The notes: generated from the letters alone by a model not told the origin. A stretch of DNA of 7,409 nt from M3007 sp035299505 (GCA_035299505.1 DATGWL010000155.1:1-7409), one strand, 5' to 3'. Counted from the first letter of the stretch, positions 1-6,537 are shown. Translations and numbers: made by a program.

Positions 1-2114
1 TCCCGCTGAACAAAGGTGTGAAAATCATGCTCCAAAACCTCCTTTAACACCGGATGCTTCGGATCAAAAGCCTGAATCAGCACCAGACCGCGCTTGTTTT
101 TGCGCCCGGCCCGGCCCGCCACCTGGGTCAGCAAATGAAACGCGCGTTCCCCCGAACGGAAATCGGGAAATTTGGTCATCCCGTCGGCGCCCAGTACACC
201 CACCAGGCCCACATTATCAAAATCAAGTCCTTTGGTCACCATCTGCGTGCCAACCAGTATATCGAGCCGTTTTTCTTCAAAATCGTTGAGTATTGCGCTC
301 AGATTGCTTTTGGTGCCGGCCGTATCCAGGTCCATCCTGCCTATCCGGGCATTGGGCAGAAACAGCTTGAGCTCGTCTTCAATTTTTTCTGTTCCAAAAC
401 CCTTGAACGTGATTTTTCCCGAGCCGCAGGCCGGACACACCTGTACCGGTTCCTGCACATAGCCGCAATAATGACAGCGCAGCCTGTGGGTATGTTTGTG
501 ATAGGTAAGACTCACATCGCAATAGCGGCACATGGCATTCCAGCCGCACACCTCGCACTCGAGCATGGGCGCGTACCCGCGACGGTTTTGAAACAAAATG
601 GCCTGCTCGCCATTGTCGAGCGCGCGTTGCAGATTTTCCAGCAGGGGCTTGGAAAAAATACTCTGCATTTGCCGGTATTTCATCTGCTCGCGCAGGTCTA
701 TGGTTTGCACCTCCGGCAATTCCAGTCCTCCAAAACGCTCCGGCATGGTTACCAGGCCATATTTCCCGGTCTCCACATTGTACCAGGTTTCCAGCGCAGG
801 GGTGGCAGTGCCCAAAACCGTTTTAGCGCCATACAGGCCGGCCAGGTAAATGGCTGTATCGCGGGCATGATAGCGCGGCGCCGGGTCGTATTGTTTAAAA
901 GAGGGGTCGTGTTCTTCATCCACGATCACCAGTCCGAGCTGCTTGTAAGGCAAAAACAAACCACTGCGGGCCGCCAGGATTACCGGTTTTCCGGCCGCTG
1001 CCGCTTTCCAGACCTCCACCCTTTCCTGGGTGTTGATCTTGGAATGGTACACCGAAATATCGTTTCCAAAAACCTTTTCCAGCCGCTGTATGATCTGGGT
1101 AGTCAGCCCTATTTCAGGCAATAAATACAATACTTGCTGACCATTTCGGATGGCTTCCCGCATGAGTTCCACATACACCCGTGTTTTGCCGGAACCGGTT
1201 ACACCGTGCAGCAGGGTCACCTTAGTGTCTTTGGCCGAAAGATTTTGCAGTTCCTGAACTGCTTTTTCCTGCTGCGCACTGAGTGTGTCGGCTTCGGTGA
1301 GTTCATCTTCGTAACCGCCTATTCGACTCACCTCCCGGGCGTATTTTTCCAGAATGCCTTTTTTAATGAGGGTGTTTAGCGAGGCTTCTGTGACATCCGC
1401 TTTGTACAAAACCTCCTGTTTGAGCACCATGGGCTGACGTTTTTCCAGTGCCAGGTAGGCCATCAGGATTTCCAGCTGACGCTCTTTACCGCTCAGGTCG
1501 TTCATCACCTGACGCAGCAGTTCCGGTTGGGAGCGGTAGGGCTCTGCCAGGCGCAGGGCGCTTACTTTTTTGGGTTTGAATTTTTCCTGTAATTCCTCCC
1601 GAACGAATAAAACGCCCTTGTTGAGCAGTCGCTGAATGACCGGGAAAACGGTTTTTTTATTCAGGATTTTCCGGGCGTCTTCCACCAATATTTCATGCTG
1701 AATTGTAAGCGCTTCGGCAATCAGGTATTCCTCATCGTCGAGATCAGAAAAGTCGTCGCCATGCTGGTCGTTGAAAACCAGTCGGGTTTCGCTGGTGAGT
1801 TTGAGGTGGCCGGGCAGGGCGGCGCTCATCACTTCACCCAAGGTGCAACAGTAGTAATCAGCCATCCAGTCCCAGAGCCTGAACTGCTGTGGGGTAACCA
1901 CGGTTACTTCATCGAGTACCGAAAGAATGGGCTTTACTTCATAGCCGGGCGCCTGCTCGTGCACCCGTTCTACCAGTCCGCTATACCGTTTGCTGCGGCC
2001 AAACTGAACTTCCACGCGCACACCCGGCTGAATAAGGGAAGCCACCGATTCCGGTACGGAATAGGTGTAGGTGCGTTTGGGAAGTGCCAGGGGGAGAATG
2101 ATGTCGGCGTACAT
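1..2114 (-). CDS. priA: Primosomal protein N' (replication restart helicase PriA), 3' end missing
   Basis: PriA is a superfamily 2 DNA helicase that binds stalled or collapsed forks and directs reloading of the replicative helicase. The frame is open from the ATG at 2114 to the window edge, giving 704 codons without a stop. It starts MYADIILPLALP, the usual opening of the 3'-DNA-binding domain. A Walker A motif (HGVTGSGKT) lies near residues 300-308, and a DEEH Walker B box (VIVDEEHDP) near 396. QNRRGYAP follows, then a zinc module with four CxxC pairs (CEVC, CRYC, CHYC, CPAC) at about residues 515-560, and the late helicase motif QVAGRAGR near the edge. All expected catalytic motifs are present, and only the C-terminal domain is cut off by the window. 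The start is unambiguous because the next upstream in-frame codons reach a stop at 2144-2142. It lies downstream of, and overlaps, a HicA-like stub (TAATG), so it is probably co-transcribed with the hicB-like gene. Identification is very secure. Confidence 0.97.
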   Translation of the reverse strand, partial: MYADIILPLALPKRTYTYSVPESVASLIQPGVRVEVQFGRSKRYSGLVERVHEQAPGYEVKPILSVLDEVTVVTPQQFRLWDWMADYYCCTLGEVMSAALPGHLKLTSETRLVFNDQHGDDFSDLDDEEYLIAEALTIQHEILVEDARKILNKKTVFPVIQRLLNKGVLFVREELQEKFKPKKVSALRLAEPYRSQPELLRQVMNDLSGKERQLEILMAYLALEKRQPMVLKQEVLYKADVTEASLNTLIKKGILEKYAREVSRIGGYEDELTEADTLSAQQEKAVQELQNLSAKDTKVTLLHGVTGSGKTRVYVELMREAIRNGQQVLYLLPEIGLTTQIIQRLEKVFGNDISVYHSKINTQERVEVWKAAAAGKPVILAARSGLFLPYKQLGLVIVDEEHDPSFKQYDPAPRYHARDTAIYLAGLYGAKTVLGTATPALETWYNVETGKYGLVTMPERFGGLELPEVQTIDLREQMKYRQMQSIFSKPLLENLQRALDNGEQAILFQNRRGYAPMLECEVCGWNAMCRYCDVSLTYHKHTHRLRCHYCGYVQEPVQVCPACGSGKITFKGFGTEKIEDELKLFLPNARIGRMDLDTAGTKSNLSAILNDFEEKRLDILVGTQMVTKGLDFDNVGLVGVLGADGMTKFPDFRSGERAFHLLTQVAGRAGRKNKRGLVLIQAFDPKHPVLKEVLEHDFHTFVQR

Positions 2115-2140
2115 TACAGATTGCGAGGTAATTTCATCAT
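2114..2140 (-). pseudogene. Eight-codon remnant resembling the start of a HicA toxin
   Basis: This micro-ORF reads MMKLPRNL and then TAA. HicA mRNA interferases of the kind paired with short HicB proteins commonly begin MKLPRDLSG or similar, so the stub looks like the first eight codons of a hicA whose remainder was deleted. Its position supports this. Its ATG overlaps the TGA of the preceding hicB-like gene (ATGA), which is the normal coupled arrangement for a hicBA pair. The stop codon overlaps the priA start (TAATG), so the truncation falls exactly at the priA boundary. No toxin activity is possible, because the dsRBD-like fold and catalytic histidine are absent. It may now act only as a coupling leader for priA. 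The match is short and from memory, so chance similarity cannot be excluded. Confidence 0.55.
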
Positions 2141-2364
2141 GTCACTACCTCCCCTTTGATCATCTGCCAGGTAAATGCTGTTGGGGTATGCCCTTCGTCA
2201 AAATGACAATGGATTGCTTCTTTGATGTTTTCTGTCAATTCGTCCCGAGTTTCACCTTGGGTAAAAATGCCAAATTCGGGCGACTTGGCTATGTAGCCGC
2301 CTTCATCTGATTCAGATATAAAAAAGAGTACCGGGCGGACTTCTGAATGATCCGAGTGGCTCAT
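2137..2364 (-). CDS. HicB-like antitoxin-family protein (orphan)
   Basis: The 75-residue product has the partial RNase H-like HicB fold pattern: a strand-rich start (VLFFISESDEGGYIAKS), then FGIFTQGETRDELTENIKEA and CHFDEG. This is the short HicB type (about 70 aa) that lacks a C-terminal DNA-binding domain and usually precedes a hicA gene. HicB proteins neutralise HicA mRNA interferases by covering the active site. Here the partner is missing: only an eight-codon HicA-like stub overlaps the stop codon, followed at once by priA. A Bacteroidota-type -7 motif lies 15 bp upstream of the ATG. The protein is either an orphan antitoxin kept because it heads the priA transcript, or a relic. The family call is good, but the present role is unknown. 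Confidence 0.8.
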   Translation of the reverse strand: MSHSDHSEVRPVLFFISESDEGGYIAKSPEFGIFTQGETRDELTENIKEAIHCHFDEGHTPTAFTWQMIKGEVVT

Positions 2365-2378
2365 TTGAGTTGTTTTTA

Positions 2379-2386
2379 CAAAGATA
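2379..2386 (-). promoter_or_regulatory. Candidate Bacteroidota -7 promoter element for hicB-like/priA
   Basis: On the minus strand the bases read TATCTTTG, an exact match to the TAnnTTTG -7 consensus of the Bacteroidota primary sigma factor, ending 14 nt before the hicB-like ATG. A matching -33 TTTG/TTG box is not obvious at the usual distance, so the call rests on the -7 motif and its position in the divergent intergenic region. Confidence 0.4.
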
Positions 2387-2465
2387 ATGGAAAAGAATGA
2401 AAAATGGTGAAAATTGATAGAGTCAACTTGCGGGTTTTCACGACTTTTGCGTTCAACCTGATTTT

Positions 2466-3737
2466 ATGCAACAAATAGACGTTATACTCGGCCTCCAGTG
2501 GGGCGATGAAGGAAAAGGTAAAATCGTGGATTACCTGGCCACGGAATACGACATGGTTGCCCGTTTCCAGGGCGGACCCAATGCCGGACACACCCTGAAA
2601 TTTGGTGGTAAAAAATACGTACTGCACACGGTTCCCTCCGGTATTTTCCGGGAAAACCTGCAAAATCTGATCGGAAATGGGGTGGTATTGGATCCCGTTA
2701 CGTTTCAGCGCGAACTCCGCTCCCTGGAAGAAAGCGGGGTAGAATTCAGCCGCCGTCTGTTCGTTTCCCGCAAAGCGCACCTGATTCTGCCCACCCACCG
2801 TTGGCTCGATGCTGCCAGCGAAGCCCACAAAGGCAAAGCTAAAATTGGTTCTACCCTGAAAGGTATCGGACCTACCTATATGGATAAAACGGGTCGGAAT
2901 GGCCTGCGCATTGGCGACATTGAATCGCCGGCTTTCCGCGAACAATATGAAACGCTGAAAACCAAACACCTGGAGCTGCTCAAGATTTACGGACCAGTGG
3001 AATTTGACCTGGCTACTGCAGAGCGGGATTGGTTTGAGAGCCTGGATACCCTGCGCAAACTCCCGATGGTAGACAGCGAATATTTTGTGAACGACGCCAT
3101 TTCAAGCGGCAAGCGGGTATTGGCAGAAGGCGCTCAGGGCAGTATGCTGGATATCGATTTCGGCACCTATCCGTTTGTAACGTCCAGCAATACCGTTACC
3201 GCCGGCGTATGCACCGGTTTGGGTGTGGCTCCGCAGCGCATTGGCAAAGTAATAGGCATTTCCAAAGCCTATTGCACCCGCGTGGGCAGTGGTCCGTTCC
3301 CTACTGAAGAAGACAATGAAACCGGCGAACTGCTGCGCAAGGAAGGTATGGAGTTCGGCGCTACCACCGGCCGGCCGCGGCGCTGTGGCTGGATTGATTT
3401 GCCACAATTGCGCTACACCATGCTGATCAATGGCGTAACCGAGATCTGCATGACCAAAATTGACGTGCTCAATATCTTCAACGAAATTGCCGCCGCCACC
3501 CACTACCAATACGACGGCAAAACCACCACGCACCTCCCATTTGATCTGTGCCAGACAGAGGTAGCCCCTCTGCTCAAAAAATACAAAGGCTGGAACTGCT
3601 CCCTCGACGATGTTCGCACCTTCGAGCAGCTGCCCACCGAAGCCCGCGAATACCTGGAAGACCTCGAACAACTCCTCGGCGTACCTTTCAACATGATCTC
3701 CACCGGCCCGGAAAGAGAGAAGTTGATTGTACGGTAG
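2466..3737 (+). CDS. purA: Adenylosuccinate synthetase
   Basis: PurA catalyses the GTP-dependent joining of IMP and aspartate to adenylosuccinate, the first committed step of AMP synthesis, in the cytoplasm. The 423-residue length is normal for the family. It opens with the P-loop-like LGLQWGDEGKGK (general base Asp14), followed by GGPNAGHT (catalytic His42). Further conserved blocks are GSTLKGIGPTY (about 130), EGAQGSMLDIDFGT (about 220), TRVGSGPFPTE (about 275), GATTGRPRRCGWID (298-311), the GTP-base motif TKID (330-333) and the terminal STGPERE. No key residue is missing. The gene is divergent from hicB-like/priA. A near-match to the -7 motif (GACTTTTG at 2442-2449) is its best promoter candidate, but it is weak. 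The TAG stop lies inside the first unit of a heptad repeat array, so the array directly abuts the coding end. Confidence 0.98.
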   Translation: MQQIDVILGLQWGDEGKGKIVDYLATEYDMVARFQGGPNAGHTLKFGGKKYVLHTVPSGIFRENLQNLIGNGVVLDPVTFQRELRSLEESGVEFSRRLFVSRKAHLILPTHRWLDAASEAHKGKAKIGSTLKGIGPTYMDKTGRNGLRIGDIESPAFREQYETLKTKHLELLKIYGPVEFDLATAERDWFESLDTLRKLPMVDSEYFVNDAISSGKRVLAEGAQGSMLDIDFGTYPFVTSSNTVTAGVCTGLGVAPQRIGKVIGISKAYCTRVGSGPFPTEEDNETGELLRKEGMEFGATTGRPRRCGWIDLPQLRYTMLINGVTEICMTKIDVLNIFNEIAAATHYQYDGKTTTHLPFDLCQTEVAPLLKKYKGWNCSLDDVRTFEQLPTEAREYLEDLEQLLGVPFNMISTGPEREKLIVR

Positions 3738-3778
3738 ACGGTGGACGGTAGACGGCCTACGGCTTACGGTACACGGTG
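3730..3778 (+). repeat. Heptad tandem array, seven units, overlapping the purA stop
   Basis: Seven successive 7-bp units follow the pattern NACGGNN: TACGGTA, GACGGTG, GACGGTA, GACGGCC, TACGGCT, TACGGTA, CACGGTG. They are the reverse complement of the unit type at 3941-4031 (TACCGTA, CACCGTC, CACCGTG). The purA TAG is formed by the junction of the first two units. The period is 7, not a multiple of three, and the surrounding frames do not conserve a peptide, so this is DNA- or RNA-level structure. Confidence 0.85.
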
Positions 3779-3804
3779 GAGTTGCGTGGGTAGCTAGACT
3801 TATC

Positions 3805-3920
3805 TGAGTTGTCATCCCCGGAAGGGGAACTACACAAGCCTGGCTGCGAGATTATCCCCTGGCAAAAAGGATTGCCCGCAGCCAGGCTTGTGTAGTTCCC
3901 TTTCCGGGGATGACAACTCA
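3805..3920. repeat. Long inverted repeat (44-bp arms, 28-nt loop) between purA and the oxidoreductase gene
   Basis: The left arm 3805-3848 and right arm 3877-3920 are reverse complements with a single mismatch near the middle (aaGggg against aaAggg). The left arm begins TGAGTTGTCATCCCCGG. The loop is 3849-3876. The stem is far longer than an intrinsic terminator and no T-run follows it. Flanking heptad arrays in opposite orientations extend the symmetry outward, so about 300 bp could in principle form one cruciform or RNA hairpin. No transposase or ORF is present inside. It could be a MITE-like insertion or a processed RNA hairpin. Confidence 0.9.
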
Positions 3921-3940
3921 CCTTGCTATAAATACCCAGC

Positions 3941-4031
3941 CACCGTCTACCGTAAGCCGTGCACCGTCAACCGTCCACCGTCCACCGTGTACCGTAAGCC
4001 GTCCACCGTCCACCGTTCACCGTCCACCGTC
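3941..4031 (+). repeat. Heptad tandem array, thirteen units, abutting the oxidoreductase start
   Basis: Thirteen uninterrupted 7-bp units share the core NNCCGTN. CACCGTC is the commonest form, with TACCGTA, AGCCGTG, AACCGTC, CACCGTG, AGCCGTC and CACCGTT as variants. An order such as TACCGTA followed by AGCCGT recurs, suggesting higher-order duplication. The array ends 3 bp before the ATG at 4035, so it forms the immediate 5' leader of that gene and leaves no room for a Shine-Dalgarno site. A sigma70-like TATAAAT at 3927-3933 precedes it, but its significance is uncertain. Confidence 0.9.
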
Positions 4032-4034
4032 AAT

Positions 4035-5330
4035 ATGAAAGCAACCATCATCGGAGGAGGCATCATCGGTTTGAGTACCGCGTATTACCTGCAGCAGGAA
4101 GGCTGGGAGGTAACCATTTTGGAGCGCGGCGACCTCACCGACGGGTGTTCTTTTGGCAATATGGGCTATTTGTCGCCCTCACATTTTGCACCACTGGCGC
4201 AGCCGGGCGTGGTGAGCCAGGGCATTATGTGGATGTTCCGGCAAAAAAGCCCGTTTTATGTGCGCCCGGCCCTGAGCCGAAATTTGCTGGATTGGGGTCT
4301 GAAATTTGTGCGCGCCTGCACGGCTGAAAATGTAGCCCGCGGCGCCAGACCCATGGCAGAGTTGCTGCTGTTGTCCAGAGACCTCACCGCCGCCTGGCAG
4401 CAAAGCGGCGAAATGCAGTTTGAATTTACCCCAACCGGCTGTATTAACTACTTCCAAACCGCCAAATACGAAAAAGGCGAACTGGAAAACGTGCGTATGG
4501 GCCACGACCTGGGCCTGAAAATCAAGGTGCTCAGTCGCGAGGAATGTCAGGCCATGGAGCCGGAACTCCAGCCCGAGGTGCGCGGAGGCGCCTGGTATCA
4601 GGACGATGCCATCTTGTATCCCAACGAACTCATGCGGCAACTGGCAAACCTGCTGGAAAACCGCGGTGTCAAAATCCTGCGGAATACCGAGGTGGTGGGT
4701 GTGCAAAAACAACAGGGGAAAATATCGGCGCTGGAATACCGCACTTCTGGCGAACAGCATACCATCCAATCCGATCTTTTTGTGTTGGCTGCCGGCTCCT
4801 GGTCGCAGCCCATAGCCAAAATGGCCGGAGAATACCTGCCCATGATGCCCGGCAAGGGTTATTCCATGACGGTGGATATTGAGCATCAACCCCTGCGGCA
4901 TCCCTGTATTTTGCTGGAAGCCAAAGTGGCCATCACCCCTTGGGCCAAACGCCTGCGCATTGGCAGCACCATGGAGATTGGGGCGGTGAACGACCGGATT
5001 TTGGCACCCCGTGTGCAGGGCATCCTGGAAGCCGTGCCGCGTTTCTTCCCGGCATACGCCCAGGAACCTGGTTTTGTCAAGCTGGCAGATCCCGAAATGC
5101 TGCAAAAACACCTCCGGGAGCGGGTATGGTACGGATTCCGGCCTTTATCTACCGATGGACTGCCCTATATCGGTTATGCGCCCAAAACAGCTAATTTGAT
5201 GATTGCCACCGGCCATGCCATGCTGGGTTTGAGTATGGCCGCCGCTACGGGCAAACTCGTATCCGAAATGGCTTCCGGCAAGCCAACGAGCATGGATGTG
5301 CAGGCTTTTGGGTTGGGGCGGCTTGGGTGA
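4035..5330 (+). CDS. FAD-dependent oxidoreductase, D-amino-acid dehydrogenase (DadA/DAO) type
   Basis: The 431-residue product belongs to the DAO family of flavoproteins, which oxidise amines or D-amino acids to imino/oxo acids using FAD. It begins with the dinucleotide-binding loop GGGIIG (residues 7-12), and Glu30 (ILERG) ends the second strand, where it binds the FAD ribose. DGCSFGNMGYLSPS (about 35-48) resembles the DadA flavin-contact segment. LAAGSWS lies in the middle of the protein. The C-terminal FAD/substrate block is WYGFRPLSTDGLPYIG (365-380) followed by ATGHAMLG (391-398). The ATG at 4035 is chosen because it places the Rossmann strand at the N-terminus. An in-frame extension back to 3888 would add only heptad-encoded residues. 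The substrate cannot be read from the sequence. An imperfect hairpin follows the stop, and the last 13 codons with that hairpin are duplicated at 7081. Confidence 0.9.
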   Translation: MKATIIGGGIIGLSTAYYLQQEGWEVTILERGDLTDGCSFGNMGYLSPSHFAPLAQPGVVSQGIMWMFRQKSPFYVRPALSRNLLDWGLKFVRACTAENVARGARPMAELLLLSRDLTAAWQQSGEMQFEFTPTGCINYFQTAKYEKGELENVRMGHDLGLKIKVLSREECQAMEPELQPEVRGGAWYQDDAILYPNELMRQLANLLENRGVKILRNTEVVGVQKQQGKISALEYRTSGEQHTIQSDLFVLAAGSWSQPIAKMAGEYLPMMPGKGYSMTVDIEHQPLRHPCILLEAKVAITPWAKRLRIGSTMEIGAVNDRILAPRVQGILEAVPRFFPAYAQEPGFVKLADPEMLQKHLRERVWYGFRPLSTDGLPYIGYAPKTANLMIATGHAMLGLSMAAATGKLVSEMASGKPTSMDVQAFGLGRLG

Positions 5331-5373
5331 ATGTTTTTTACTGTCGGGGTGACTGCCAGTCACCCCGTCAGTA
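5290..5373 (+). repeat. Source copy of a duplicated 84-bp segment (oxidoreductase 3' end plus hairpin)
   Basis: This segment covers the last 13 codons of the oxidoreductase gene, its stop, and most of the downstream hairpin. It matches 7081-7164 without gaps, with three differences in 84 positions. It is taken as the source because it is part of an intact gene whose C-terminal pattern (PTSMDVQAF...R) fits the family. Confidence 0.9.
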
Positions 5374-5375
5374 GG
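5337..5375 (+). terminator. Hairpin just after the oxidoreductase stop codon
   Basis: The arms 5341-5355 and 5357-5371 are complementary around a single central C, with one mismatch (T5344 against T5368), and extend by a few A-T and G-U pairs. The hairpin starts about 7 bp after TGA, a natural place for a terminator, but the T-run precedes the stem on this strand and none follows. It may therefore be an RNA 3'-end stabiliser, or may act from the opposite direction. It was copied to 7081-7182. Confidence 0.45.
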
Positions 5376-5405
5376 TAATACAGGGAAAGTCTCACTCAAA
5401 ATGAA

Positions 5406-5413
5406 TATTTTTG
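5406..5413 (+). promoter_or_regulatory. Possible -7 promoter element before the DUF6922-like gene
   Basis: TATTTTTG fits TAnnTTTG and sits 9 bp before the ATG at 5423. Transcription from it would give an almost leaderless mRNA, and no -33 box is visible. This is a weak call. Confidence 0.25.
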
Positions 5414-5422
5414 CCTAAGATT

Positions 5423-5734
5423 ATGTCTGACTTTGCAAAAATACAATCCAGTGGCATCTCCAAACTTCCGTTTTGGGATGTTGATTATAACAATCTTGAC
5501 ATCGAGCGAGATGCCCTTTTTATTTTAGAAAAGGTATTCAACTACGGACTTTGGTCAGATTACAAAGCAGCATTTGCCCTTTTTGGTCATGCAAGAATTC
5601 GAAAGGAAATTGTTAATGCTTCCTATTTAAAGAAGGAAGTACTGTCGTTTTTATGCCTCATTTTGGAGTTAAAGCCAACTGATTTTACATGCTATACAAA
5701 AACACAGTCGCTCCCGAAACTCTGGAACTCCTGA
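5423..5734 (+). CDS. DUF6922-like small protein, probable partner of an AbiEii-type toxin
   Basis: The 103-residue product contains LPFWDVDYNNLDIERDALF, then ILEKVFNYGLWSDY, then RIRKEIVNASYLKKEVLSF. This pattern matches, as I recall, the DUF6922 proteins of Bacteroidota that are encoded just upstream of AbiEii/AbiGii-family nucleotidyltransferase genes and are thought to act as the antitoxin-side partner. It has no signal peptide or membrane segment. The ATG at 5423 is preferred over the in-frame TTG at 5411. Its 3' end overlaps the start of the truncated abiEii-like gene by 46 nt, as in coupled pairs. The sequence is visibly more AT-rich than purA and the oxidoreductase gene, which suggests acquired DNA. 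With the partner destroyed it is probably an orphan. The family name is from memory and not searched. Confidence 0.7.
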   Translation: MSDFAKIQSSGISKLPFWDVDYNNLDIERDALFILEKVFNYGLWSDYKAAFALFGHARIRKEIVNASYLKKEVLSFLCLILELKPTDFTCYTKTQSLPKLWNS

Positions 5735-5790
5735 ATAAACTGATGGGGCTTGAAGCTCTCCAAACTTTCGCGTTGGTTGGCGGAACAAAC
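5689..5790 (+). pseudogene. 5' fragment of an AbiEii-type nucleotidyltransferase toxin gene
   Basis: The first 34 codons read MLYKNTVAPETLELLNKLM and end FALVGGTN, which is the expected N-terminus of AbiEii-like proteins (…LVGGTALAL…, then the DxD nucleotidyltransferase motif). AbiEii toxins are nucleotidyltransferases of type IV toxin-antitoxin/abortive infection modules. Homology stops abruptly after GGTN, exactly where repeat copy A begins. The frame stays open to 5955 only through repeat and unassigned sequence, giving a chimeric 88-residue ORF that lacks the catalytic aspartates. The remaining gene (well over 150 codons in the family) is not found downstream. It overlaps the DUF6922-like gene, as expected for the intact pair. 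It is almost certainly non-functional. Confidence 0.75.
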
Positions 5791-5894
5791 CACGCACGCT
5801 GGCGCGACGTTTCAACGTCGTGCCCATTATTTCCGCCGGCTTTGCCGGCAACACGAAGCGACCAACTTCAATCTAATGTTGGTGCTTTTCATTT
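5791..5894 (+). repeat. Interspersed repeat, copy A (truncates the abiEii-like gene)
   Basis: It aligns without gaps to copy B at 6806-6909, strongly over the first 80 bp and more weakly to the end. It contains a hairpin at 5802-5823 (CGACGTT/AACGTCG core, two-base loop), then a GCCGGC-TTT-GCCGGC block. It lacks the first third of the unit seen in B, C and D (the CGCGAAGCTACC part). No ORF is shared by all copies in both orientations, so it is a non-autonomous DNA repeat, not a gene. Confidence 0.85.
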
Positions 5895-5976
5895 GCGGCA
5901 AACTCAATTTTTAGCACTCACCCATATGAAGTTAGGAAGAGCCGATTTTTTTTAACAACCCAATTTGTATTAAGCC

Positions 5977-6537
5977 ATGAAATTTAACTATATTGTTTTT
6001 CTAACAATCAATCTGTTTTATAATACATTTCAAGCTTACGCACAGCAAGGAAATGAAAAAAAATATGAACCTGACACATTGCAATTGGAAGTTTTTCTTC
6101 CAACATTTAATCAAGTGTTTAAAGAAATAGATTTAATGCTCCTTTTAAGGGAGATTGATGAAACTAAAAATAATGAACCCCAATCGCCGCTAATAAAATT
6201 AAAGAAACTTGATTCTTTGTATCAGCTGCAAAGAACACATTCGGAATATTTAAGCTTGAAAGCCAAATATGAATTATTCTTAATTACACCCGAAAAAGAA
6301 ACACGGATCTTTTTATTAAAAAGCATCCGAGTTTTCCCTTTTTACCTTTGCAGAGACCCGTATTACAACAATGAATTTAGAGACCTGTATAGGAGGGCAA
6401 CACGAGACTTAATTCGAGAGTATCGTGGAAATCTAGAGGAATTATACAGGATTGATATTGTCCCAAGCATGCAACCTATTTTAGATGGATTTCTAAAATG
6501 GGAAATTGAGCATGCCGGAGGAGTCTGGAATCATTAA
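5977..6537 (+). CDS. Secreted protein of unknown function
   Basis: I do not recognise this 186-residue protein. Its N-terminus (MKFNYIVFLTINLFYNTFQAYA, split here by a cleavage-like AYA|QQG) looks like a Sec signal peptide with cleavage near residue 22, so export to the periplasm or surface is likely. The cysteine-poor tail gives no evidence of a lipoprotein. The mature part is charged and apparently helical, with many Leu/Lys/Glu residues, for example LIKLKKLDSLYQLQR, and a tyrosine- and arginine-rich stretch (DPYYNNEFRDLYRRATRDL). No catalytic motif stands out. It is strongly AT-rich compared with purA and the oxidoreductase gene, and lies between repeats and broken genes, which suggests acquired DNA. 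No Shine-Dalgarno site is visible. The long clean frame with a signal peptide supports a real gene. Confidence 0.65.
   Translation: MKFNYIVFLTINLFYNTFQAYAQQGNEKKYEPDTLQLEVFLPTFNQVFKEIDLMLLLREIDETKNNEPQSPLIKLKKLDSLYQLQRTHSEYLSLKAKYELFLITPEKETRIFLLKSIRVFPFYLCRDPYYNNEFRDLYRRATRDLIREYRGNLEELYRIDIVPSMQPILDGFLKWEIEHAGGVWNH

Noticed and set aside
54..1124. Long plus-strand frame of 356 codons, plus others at 1134-1379 and 1695-2159
   Set aside because: They lie antisense to priA, whose motifs are unmistakable on the minus strand; their residues show no family pattern.
3102..3815. Minus-strand frame of 237 codons across purA
   Set aside because: It is antisense to the well-conserved purA and begins inside the heptad array region; no domain pattern is seen.
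3941..4031. CRISPR array
   Set aside because: The units are only 7 bp with no spacers, and no cas gene is present.
3888..4034. N-terminal extension of the oxidoreductase from an in-frame ATG at 3888
   Set aside because: The added 49 residues are encoded by one arm of the inverted repeat and the heptad array (PSTVYRK-like repeats), and the Rossmann strand of the family starts directly at the ATG at 4035.
4179..5111. Minus-strand frame of 310 codons
   Set aside because: It is a shadow of the oxidoreductase gene, which has all FAD motifs on the plus strand.
5791..5955. Continuation of the AbiEii coding sequence beyond the repeat
   Set aside because: The frame is open, but it lacks the DxD and later motifs, and the first 100 bp are shared with repeat copy B.
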